Source: CAZNKU01 sp045654805
GTDB lineage: Bacteria > Bacillota > Clostridia > Monoglobales > Firm-18
DNA length: 19,638 bases
Assembly (NCBI GenBank): GCA_045654805.1
Contig: JAZOOD010000005.1
Coordinates: forward strand, 1-19,638
Direction: 5' to 3'
In this document: piece after piece, positions 1 through 5,311 of the stretch
How the letters are laid out: every line of letters begins with the position of its first letter
How positions within the stretch are numbered: position 1 is the first letter of the stretch
Translations under genes and position numbers: made by a program
The notes under the pieces: model-generated
Databases searched by the model: none
Told to the model about the DNA's origin: nothing
Seen by the model: the letters and a program-made list of their open reading frames with translations, nothing else

Positions 1-94
1 CACAATACGATAATCGATGTTCCCGCATATCCATTATAACAGATGCTTTGAATTCTGGCGAGTACTTTCTTTGTTTTTGCCCTTTTTTACTCAT
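1..94 (-). CDS. IS3-family transposase OrfA, N-terminal fragment cut by window edge
   Basis: The reading frame starts at the ATG read from 94 to 92 and runs off the window after 31 codons. The peptide begins MSKKGQKQRKYSPEFK and continues with VIMDMRE, which I recognise as the start of the helix-turn-helix OrfA of IS3-family (IS150-like) elements. In that family OrfA binds the terminal repeats and is joined to the DDE-domain OrfB by programmed frameshifting; neither the rest of OrfA nor OrfB can be seen here. The ribosome binding site GGAGGTG lies inside a hairpin (99-138). The element lies directly downstream of spo0A in the same direction. Family assignment rests on a short N-terminus, so the subgroup is uncertain. 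Confidence 0.8.
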   Translation of the reverse strand, partial: MSKKGQKQRKYSPEFKASVIMDMREHRLSYC

Positions 95-98
95 AAAA

Positions 99-138
99 AT
101 ATGCACCTCCAAAAGTGTCTAACTTTTGGGGTGCATAT
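99..138 (-). promoter_or_regulatory. Hairpin burying the orfA ribosome binding site, terminator-like
   Basis: The arms 122-138 and 99-116 are complementary over 17 pairs with one bulged base and a 5-base loop. On the minus strand the 5' arm is part of the IS terminal repeat, and the 3' arm contains the GGAGGTG ribosome binding site. Five T residues follow, immediately before the ATG. The structure could both end incoming spo0A transcription and hide the binding site in read-through RNA, as known for other insertion sequences such as IS10 and IS200. Confidence 0.7.
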
Positions 139-174
139 CAATTTAATATTCGCATACTCTTTGTTATAAAATAA

Positions 175-942
175 TTAGTCAACTTTTTTCATTTTAAGTC
201 TTAATTTATCGGAAATCATTGCAATAAATTCGCTGTTTGTGGGCTTGCCCTTGGACTGATTAATAGTAAAGCCAAATATATTGTTAAGTGTATCTGTATC
301 TCCTCTATCCCACGCAACCTCAATAGCATGGCGAATTGCCCTTTCAACTCTGCTTGCAGATGTATTAAAACGCTTTGCAACTGTGGGATACAAAAGCTTT
401 GTTATAGATTCAATTAATAGCCTGTCCTCAAGCACAAGCATAATTGCCACCCTAAGGTAAGAATAGCCCTTGATATGTGCAGGTACTCCAATTTCATGAA
501 TCATATCTGTTACCATACTTTCAACATCCTCAACCTTGAGTTTTTCATTTTTGGATTCTGCAGGAGAATTTTTAAGTACCATTCTGCAACGGTCTATCAT
601 TTCATTAATATCTATTTTTCGTGACATTGCATAATTTACACCTAATTTATAGGCGTTAGTCATAAACTCATCAGTAGGACAGGCTGTTACCGTAACGACC
701 TTTGGTCTGTCCTTTGCTGAAAAGCTCTGTAAATGATTAAGTACTCCTATGCCATCCAACTGAGGCATTACGTTGTCCAATAACACCACGTCGGGCTTTT
801 TATTCCTTATCATATCCAACCCTGATATTCCATCAAAGGCTGCACCTGAAAACTCAACATCATCCTGCATCTGGACATAATCTCTTACCAAACTGCAAAA
901 TTCTCTGTTGTCGTCTACTACCATTAGTTTCATTTTTTCCAT
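175..942 (-). CDS. spo0A: Spo0A, master response regulator of sporulation
   Basis: Spo0A is phosphorylated through the sporulation phosphorelay or by orphan kinases and then binds 0A boxes to switch on sporulation. The receiver domain (about residues 1-122) has the acidic pair D10-D11, the phospho-acceptor D56 in LLDNVMPQLDG, and T86. The C-terminal effector domain (about 145-255) is highly canonical, with HEIGVPAHIKGY, SRVERAIRHAIEVAW and KPTNSEFIAM. Length 255 is close to the usual 260-275, with a short linker. Odd point: the near-invariant receiver Lys-Pro is replaced by R108-K109. The start is preceded by AGGAGG ten bases upstream; an in-frame ATG three codons later is a weaker choice. 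The gene has its own sigma-A promoter and upstream 0A boxes, suggesting autoregulation. Identification is near certain. Confidence 0.97.
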   Translation of the reverse strand: MEKMKLMVVDDNREFCSLVRDYVQMQDDVEFSGAAFDGISGLDMIRNKKPDVVLLDNVMPQLDGIGVLNHLQSFSAKDRPKVVTVTACPTDEFMTNAYKLGVNYAMSRKIDINEMIDRCRMVLKNSPAESKNEKLKVEDVESMVTDMIHEIGVPAHIKGYSYLRVAIMLVLEDRLLIESITKLLYPTVAKRFNTSASRVERAIRHAIEVAWDRGDTDTLNNIFGFTINQSKGKPTNSEFIAMISDKLRLKMKKVD

Positions 943-983
943 TTTCGATTACCCTCCTGTAATTTTTTGTCTTGTTTAAAATA

Positions 984-1012
984 ATTATAATATTTTTGGA
1001 AGGATTTTACAA
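984..1012 (-). promoter_or_regulatory. Sigma-A type promoter of spo0A
   Basis: On the minus strand TTGTAA (1007-1012) and a perfect TATAAT (984-989) are separated by 17 bases. Transcription would start near 977, about 35 bases before the spo0A start codon. Confidence 0.75.
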
Positions 1013-1015
1013 TAG

Positions 1016-1038
1016 AAATTGGAAAATTTTTCCAATTT
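1016..1038. repeat. 23-bp palindrome beside the spo0A -35 element
   Basis: AAATTGGAAAA (1016-1026) and TTTTCCAATTT (1028-1038) form a perfect inverted repeat around a single central T. It lies three bases upstream of the spo0A -35 element. The size and place suit a dimeric repressor or activator site, but I do not recognise the regulator. Confidence 0.6.
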
Positions 1039-1077
1039 TTCATTAAGTTTGGTAACCTTGCTTTTTTTCGCGATTTT

Positions 1078-1104
1078 TTCGACAAATTCTTCATTTTATC
1101 GACA
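1078..1104 (-). promoter_or_regulatory. Pair of 0A boxes upstream of spo0A
   Basis: On the minus strand TGTCGAA (1078-1084) matches the 0A box core TGNCGAA perfectly, and TGTCGAT (1098-1104) matches 6 of 7. They have the same orientation and are spaced 20 bases apart, about two helical turns. They lie about 65-90 bases upstream of the spo0A -35. Spo0A autoregulation is known in Bacillus, so the same is inferred here. Confidence 0.6.
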
Positions 1105-1207
1105 TAATAAAATTTCGAAAACCGTTATAAAATCACATTTGTATTGACAAATTGCACAAAGAGATTTTCAGGATATGTGAATTTAATTTTAACGATTTTA
1201 AAAAAAG

Positions 1208-1236
1208 TTGATATTAATGTTAAAATCTGCTACAAT
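1208..1236 (+). promoter_or_regulatory. Sigma-A type promoter of the YitT-family gene
   Basis: TTGATA (1208-1213) and TACAAT (1231-1236) are separated by 17 bases. The start codon of the downstream gene is about 32 bases further on, with AGGTGG as ribosome binding site. Confidence 0.75.
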
Positions 1237-1268
1237 ATTAATAAGAAATAATAGGTGGTGTGATGTAA

Positions 1269-2144
1269 ATGAGTCATAGAGTTTTAAAAGAAAGAATAAA
1301 AAAACATAATTTTATTTTACTTACTATTGCAGGTTTGATAAACGCATTTGGTGTTACTGTATTTTTAAATCCCGTAAAGTTATATGATAGCGGTATTTCG
1401 GGTACATCTATGCTACTTTCCCAAATAACTTCTCCTGCTTTATCTCTTTCGTTTTTCCTTATTGTACTTAATGTTCCGATGTTTCTGTTTGGCTTGAAAA
1501 AACAGGGCTGGCCCTTTACTTTATATTCCCTATATGCGGTAGCTATATACTCATTAGGTGCATGGCTTATTAATGACGTATTACCAATAGAAGTTAATCT
1601 TGCCTCCCCGCTTGCAGGAAATGACCTTTTGTTATGCGCCTTATTTGGCGGTCTTATTTCCGGTATAGGCAGCGGTCTTACAATAAGATACGGCGGTGCT
1701 ATCGATGGTATCGAAGTTATGGCGGTTATATTTGCCAAACAACTTAACGTAACTGTTGGTACATTTGTAATGGCATATAATGTTATTTTATACATAATCT
1801 CAGGTATTGTTATTCAAAACTGGATTTTACCCCTGTATTCCATAGTAACATACGGTGCGGCACTTAAAACCATTGACTTTATTGTAGAAGGTCTGGACCG
1901 TAATAAGGCAGTAATGATTATTACCAATATGGCTGAGGACATAGGGGATGCACTTGCCGACACCTTTGGCAGTGGATATACAGTATTACCTGCCATAGGC
2001 GGATATTCCGGCCACGAGAAAACAGCAATATACTTTGTGGTAAACAGATTTGAAATTGCAAGAATGAAAGATATTGTACACGAGCTTGACCCTTATGCAT
2101 ATATAACGATTACTGAGGTTGCTGATGTATATAAAAACAGTTAA
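1269..2144 (+). CDS. YitT-family membrane protein (DUF161 plus DUF2179)
   Basis: The 291-residue protein has a short basic N-terminus, about five or six hydrophobic membrane segments over residues 15-200, and a soluble C-terminal domain (about 210-288). The segments INAFGVTVFLNPVKLYDSG and RYGGAIDGIEVMAVIFAKQL are typical of the YitT membrane repeat, and the end around TVLPAIGGYSGHEKTAIYFVV is typical of DUF2179. The family is widespread in Firmicutes and its transported substrate, if any, is not established, so no function is assigned. The ATG at 1269 follows AGGTGG by ten bases; an earlier ATG at 1263 meets a stop at once. The gene is alone on its strand, with its own promoter and a terminator shared with the convergent lipoprotein gene. 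Confidence 0.9.
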   Translation: MSHRVLKERIKKHNFILLTIAGLINAFGVTVFLNPVKLYDSGISGTSMLLSQITSPALSLSFFLIVLNVPMFLFGLKKQGWPFTLYSLYAVAIYSLGAWLINDVLPIEVNLASPLAGNDLLLCALFGGLISGIGSGLTIRYGGAIDGIEVMAVIFAKQLNVTVGTFVMAYNVILYIISGIVIQNWILPLYSIVTYGAALKTIDFIVEGLDRNKAVMIITNMAEDIGDALADTFGSGYTVLPAIGGYSGHEKTAIYFVVNRFEIARMKDIVHELDPYAYITITEVADVYKNS

Positions 2145-2150
2145 AACAAA

Positions 2151-2169
2151 CCCTGCACTAAGTGCAGGG
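2151..2169. terminator. Bidirectional intrinsic terminator
   Basis: CCCTGCAC and GTGCAGGG form an 8-pair GC-rich stem with a TAA loop. It is followed on the plus strand by TTTTATTTT and on the minus strand by TTTGTTTT. It lies between the convergent YitT-family and ABC-importer genes and can serve both. Confidence 0.9.
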
Positions 2170-2179
2170 TTTTATTTTA

Positions 2180-3139
2180 TCAAAATTTATCAGGATAAAA
2201 AGCTTTTGCTAAATTTTCTACAGCATAAGCCATACGGTTACCCGGTAGCACGCTTTCCAAAGTAATTATCGCAAATCGATTGTTTTTTACACAATCAAGT
2301 TGGGAAAGTGACGGATTCGCTTTAATTTCAGCGATTTTTTCCTCAACAGAAGGTTTATCATAATCGTGGATAACAATCACATCGGGATTACGTTTTAAAA
2401 CTTCTTCATAACTTACGGTTACCCAGTGTTTTTCTGTTAAATCATCAAAAATGTTTTTGCCCCCTGCCTGTTCAATAAGCAAGGATTCAAAGTTAATGCC
2501 TGAACAGGTAAACACACCGTCATTTCCGCTATCATAAATCAAAACATTTAAGGGCTTTATATCTTTTAATTTATTTTGTACCGCATAAATTCTTGCCTTT
2601 TGGTCCTCAACAAACCTTTCAGCAGTTTCCTCTATTTTAAATATTTTTCCTATATCTAAAATTTCCTTATACTGTTCCTCAAGTGTGGTGGCGGAATTGA
2701 CATAAACCTTCATACCATACTGCCCGACTTCGTCAATATTAACTCCCTCATCGCTTATTTCCCAATCCAGAGCATAGATAAAATCCGCTCCGCTTGTAAG
2801 TACAGCTTCTCTTGTTGCTTCCGCATAATTTAGTTGAGTAATATTATTTACTGCATCTGCATATTCAGCCAAAGGGCCTCTGCTGTGATTTACCAACGAC
2901 TTTCCTATAACATATTCTTCCAGACCCAATGCAACAAAAAGCTCCGTACAGTTAGGTCCTAATGTCAGTATCCTTTGAGGACGGTGGTCTATAGTTAAAC
3001 TCCTGCCATAATTATCAACAGTTACAGGGTATCCTTCAGTTACCTTTGCTGTCTGTTGCTCAGCCGTGGATGAATTACAACCGGTAAACAACAATACCAT
3101 CATTAACAATGTCAACATCAAACCAACAATTTTTTTCAT
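2180..3139 (-). CDS. ABC importer substrate-binding lipoprotein (FecB/BtuF type)
   Basis: This 319-residue protein is the extracellular substrate-binding component of a class II (FecCD/BtuCD-like) importer for cobalamin, haem or an iron-siderophore. A lipoprotein signal peptide is clear: basic start, hydrophobic stretch and lipobox LFTGC with C21 as the lipidated residue. The mature part has the helical-backbone fold pattern, with a first lobe opening DNYGRSLTIDHRPQRILTLG and a second lobe opening about residue 195 (LNVLIYDSG). It is the last gene of a three-gene operon. Its ATG follows directly after the TAA of the ATPase gene, with AGGAG inside that gene's end. The ligand cannot be told from sequence; cobalamin and ferric chelates are both possible. 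Confidence 0.9.
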   Translation of the reverse strand: MKKIVGLMLTLLMMVLLFTGCNSSTAEQQTAKVTEGYPVTVDNYGRSLTIDHRPQRILTLGPNCTELFVALGLEEYVIGKSLVNHSRGPLAEYADAVNNITQLNYAEATREAVLTSGADFIYALDWEISDEGVNIDEVGQYGMKVYVNSATTLEEQYKEILDIGKIFKIEETAERFVEDQKARIYAVQNKLKDIKPLNVLIYDSGNDGVFTCSGINFESLLIEQAGGKNIFDDLTEKHWVTVSYEEVLKRNPDVIVIHDYDKPSVEEKIAEIKANPSLSQLDCVKNNRFAIITLESVLPGNRMAYAVENLAKAFYPDKF

Positions 3140-3934
3140 TTAATCTTCTCCTTTTAATTCAGTTGTTGTCCATTGAGGTAGAAATGTAATAGCTGGCTTT
3201 CCGGTAACCGGATGCTTGGCTACTGAAGATTTTACACCAAATATATCTAGGATTTTTTCCTCAGTTAAAACCTCTTCAGGGATACCGCTATATAACACCG
3301 TGCCATCCTTCATTGCATATATTCTATCACAATAAAGCGACGCCATATTAAGGTCATGTATAGCAGACAGTACAGTTACTTTAAGCCTTTTTATAAAATC
3401 AAAAATCTGCATTTGATAGTTAATGTCCAGATGATTTGTCGGTTCATCAAGAATGAAAAAATCACTTTCCTGTGCAACAGCACGTGCTATAATAACCCTT
3501 TGTTTTTCGCCTCCGGAAAGATTTTGGTAATTACGTTTTTCCATTTTTTCCATACCAAGGTGTTCCAGGGAGTGATGCACCATATATTTATCATATTCTG
3601 TATCGACATCAAGCAATTTTTTATGGGGTGAACGTCCCATTGCTACAATCTCTTCCACAGAAAAGTCAAATGGAACTTCATTTTCCTGCCCTACCACTGC
3701 TAATTTTTGAGCTGATTTTTTATATTTCATTTTTAGCAAATCTTCACCATCTAGGATAATTGTTCCGCTATCGGGAGAAATTGCACGATATACATTTTTA
3801 AGCACTGTAGACTTTCCGCTTCCGTTTGGTCCGATTATGCCAACAAATTCACCATCTTCTACATTTATAGAAATATTGCTTATCGCCTCTTTATCGTCAT
3901 AAGAATAAGTAAGACCGTTAATTTGCATACGCAT
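3140..3934 (-). CDS. ABC importer ATPase (FepC/BtuD type)
   Basis: The 264-residue protein powers the neighbouring permease by ATP hydrolysis at the inner face of the membrane. All motifs are intact: Walker A GPNGSGKST (35-43), Q-loop around VGQENEV (81-87), signature LSGGEKQRV (139-147), Walker B FFILDEP (159-165) and switch His193 in AIHDLN. The sequence around the Q-loop and the MGRSPHKKLL segment are typical of the siderophore/B12 ATPases. The ATG at 3934 follows AGGAGGG by six bases; a second ATG two codons later is less well placed. It starts 15 bases after the permease stop and abuts the lipoprotein gene, so the three are cotranscribed. Confidence 0.95.
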   Translation of the reverse strand: MRMQINGLTYSYDDKEAISNISINVEDGEFVGIIGPNGSGKSTVLKNVYRAISPDSGTIILDGEDLLKMKYKKSAQKLAVVGQENEVPFDFSVEEIVAMGRSPHKKLLDVDTEYDKYMVHHSLEHLGMEKMEKRNYQNLSGGEKQRVIIARAVAQESDFFILDEPTNHLDINYQMQIFDFIKRLKVTVLSAIHDLNMASLYCDRIYAMKDGTVLYSGIPEEVLTEEKILDIFGVKSSVAKHPVTGKPAITFLPQWTTTELKGED

Positions 3935-3949
3935 AAATTACCCTCCTCT

Positions 3950-5005
3950 CTACTTTCTGTCCCTTGTGTTTTTCTTCAAAAGCCATATAAACACCGGCCC
4001 GCCTATAATTGCAGTCAAAATACCAACAGGTAACTCTTCAGGAGCTATAAGCATCCTTGCAACCACGTCAACCCATACCACCAATATACCCCCAAGAAGG
4101 GCAGATATTGGAAGTACCTTTTTGTGGTCACCGCCAACTAAAAGCCTTGTGAAATGAGGTACCATAAGCCCCACAAAGCCGATAGAACCACTGACCGCAA
4201 TAGTAACACCGGCCATAAGCGACGCTACCAATATAAGTAATTTCTGCAACCTACGGACATTAATGCCCAATGCACCGGCACTTTCATCACCAAGTAAAAG
4301 CAAATTAAGCCCGCGGTAATTTATCATCAAAATAAACATACATGCCAAAAGTATCGCAAAAGGTAGTCCAAGATATGCCCACTTTGCACCTGCAAGACTT
4401 CCTGACATCCAAAATTCCGCATTATGAAGACCAAGTGCATTTGGAGCACTTAACTTAATAATACTTGTTACACCATCCATAATCATAGACAAAGCCACAC
4501 CGGAAAGCAAAAGCTGGGTTATATTTATCCTACCGCGAACGCGAGAAATTGTGTATACTATCAATATAGTTATCAAAGAACCTATAAAGGCGCTTATAGA
4601 AAGTGAATAAGTACCCAAAAAGGAAAATGCACCGAATAACATTCCCAATGTAGCAAAGGCTGATGCACCTGATGAAACCCCTAATATAAACGGATCTGCA
4701 AGATGATTACGCACCAATGCCTGCATAGTTACACCGCAAACTGAAAGGGATGCACCCACTATCATTCCCAACAATACTCGCGGAAGCCTTAAACCAACCA
4801 CAATATTAAATTCCAACGGTTGCCACGTAGGATTTATAAAATCACCTATAAAAGGTATTTTTGAAATCAAAATTTTTCCAGTAATTAGTGGCGACACACT
4901 TACAGGGCCTATACCTACTGCAAGGATTACGGATATTACCGCAACAACCACAAGTACAATTATCATTGATAGCATATTTACTTTTGAAGTCTTAAAGTTT
5001 TTCAT
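3950..5005 (-). CDS. ABC importer permease (FecCD/BtuC family)
   Basis: This 351-residue, highly hydrophobic protein has about nine or ten membrane segments and is the membrane channel of the importer. Family-typical stretches are LRLPRVLLGMIVGASLSVCG, the NHLADPFILGVSSGA region and SGSIGFVGLMVPHFTRLLVG, with the coupling region ahead of the last helices, and EELPVGILTAIIGGPVF near the end. The open frame extends to 5056, but the ATG at 5005 has GAGGAG six bases upstream whereas the earlier ATG has no ribosome binding site, so 5005 is chosen. It is the first gene of the operon, behind a near-perfect promoter and a leader with a possible attenuator. Confidence 0.93.
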   Translation of the reverse strand: MKNFKTSKVNMLSMIIVLVVVAVISVILAVGIGPVSVSPLITGKILISKIPFIGDFINPTWQPLEFNIVVGLRLPRVLLGMIVGASLSVCGVTMQALVRNHLADPFILGVSSGASAFATLGMLFGAFSFLGTYSLSISAFIGSLITILIVYTISRVRGRINITQLLLSGVALSMIMDGVTSIIKLSAPNALGLHNAEFWMSGSLAGAKWAYLGLPFAILLACMFILMINYRGLNLLLLGDESAGALGINVRRLQKLLILVASLMAGVTIAVSGSIGFVGLMVPHFTRLLVGGDHKKVLPISALLGGILVVWVDVVARMLIAPEELPVGILTAIIGGPVFIWLLKKNTRDRK

Positions 5006-5027
5006 TTGTTTCTCCTCAAATAAAAAA

Positions 5028-5060
5028 CCATATAACTCACCCTGCTGGCAAATCATATGG
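5028..5060 (-). promoter_or_regulatory. Possible attenuator hairpin in the ABC operon leader
   Basis: On the minus strand CCATATGA (5053-5060) can pair with TTATATGG (5028-5035), eight pairs with one wobble and a 17-base loop. Six T residues follow (5022-5027), then the permease ribosome binding site. An upstream ATGG can pair with the CCAT of the first arm, offering a weak alternative fold. The stem is AT-rich, so it may not terminate efficiently. Confidence 0.4.
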
Positions 5061-5147
5061 CTACATATCCATTAAAATATTAATTTGTTAAAATTAGTCA
5101 AGGTACTTCTGTCCGTAAAATATCTGCTTCATGCAAATGCTGAATTC

Positions 5148-5176
5148 ATTATACAATCATTAGCGAAAAATGTCAA
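5148..5176 (-). promoter_or_regulatory. Consensus sigma-A promoter of the ABC importer operon
   Basis: On the minus strand TTGACA (5171-5176) and TATAAT (5148-5153) are separated by 17 bases, a perfect consensus match. A promoter this strong driving an importer suggests control by a repressor or by the leader. The region around the -10 is only weakly palindromic and does not clearly match a Fur box. Confidence 0.9.
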
Positions 5177-5264
5177 TAGATTATATAACACAAATTATAT
5201 TACCCAAAACCACATGGATAATGTAAAATTCAGTATATTTAATAAAAAGGCAGATTGTAAAATC

Positions 5265-5291
5265 AAATTGCCCTGAAAAACAGGGCAATTT
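5265..5291 (-). terminator. Intrinsic terminator of the P-type ATPase gene
   Basis: AAATTGCCCTG (5265-5275) and CAGGGCAATTT (5281-5291) form a perfect 11-pair stem with a 5-base loop, about 20 bases past the ATPase stop. On the minus strand GATTTTA follows. Confidence 0.85.
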
Positions 5292-5311
5292 TAATAGTAC
5301 TGCATAAAATT

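Larger units (their letters stand above)
1..140 (-). mobile_element. 5' end of an IS3-family insertion sequence (partial)
   Basis: Read on the minus strand, the sequence from 140 begins TGATATGCACCCCAAAAGTT, which has the TG start and look of an IS3-family terminal inverted repeat, followed 46 bases in by the OrfA start codon. I infer that the element's outer boundary is base 140, 34 bases past the spo0A stop codon. The other end and the target duplication lie outside the window. Confidence 0.7.
943..1268. other. Divergent regulatory region between spo0A and the YitT gene
   Basis: This 326-base non-coding stretch is very AT-rich. It holds the spo0A sigma-A promoter (984-1012), a 23-bp palindrome (1016-1038), two 0A boxes (1078-1104) with a further 6/7 match at 1114-1120, and the promoter of the rightward gene (1208-1236). 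I see no convincing sigma-H promoter for spo0A. Confidence 0.7.
5006..5311. other. Intergenic region: ABC operon leader and ATPase terminator
   Basis: These 306 bases hold the promoter (5148-5176) and about 135-base leader of the ABC operon, a possible attenuator (5028-5060), and the terminator of the P-type ATPase gene (5265-5291). I looked for the B12 box and other conserved parts of a cobalamin riboswitch in the leader and did not find them. Bases 5177-5264 show nothing I can interpret; a 63-codon rightward frame there has no ribosome binding site and is not called. Confidence 0.6.

Noticed and set aside
1040..1077. Sigma-H promoter for spo0A between the 0A boxes and the palindrome
   Set aside because: AAGGTTA and ATGAAAAA resemble parts of the consensus, but both have mismatches and the spacing is too short.
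1274..1795. Leftward 173-codon frame inside the YitT-family gene
   Set aside because: It is antisense to a clear membrane-protein gene with its own promoter, and its product resembles no known protein.
5006..5056. N-terminal 17-residue extension of the ABC permease
   Set aside because: There is no ribosome binding site for the ATG at 5056, and the segment overlaps the leader hairpin; GAGGAG precedes the ATG at 5005.
5006..5140. Cobalamin riboswitch in the ABC importer leader
   Set aside because: GCCAGCAGG in the hairpin loop faintly recalls the B12 box, but the other conserved parts are missing and the leader is too short.
5140..5165. Fur-type iron box at the ABC operon -10
   Set aside because: AATGATTGTATAATGAATT is only loosely symmetric and matches the Fur pattern poorly; AT-rich DNA gives such matches by chance.
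5085..5276. Rightward 63-codon frame in the ABC/ATPase intergenic region
   Set aside because: It has no ribosome binding site, covers a perfect promoter on the other strand and ends inside a terminator stem.
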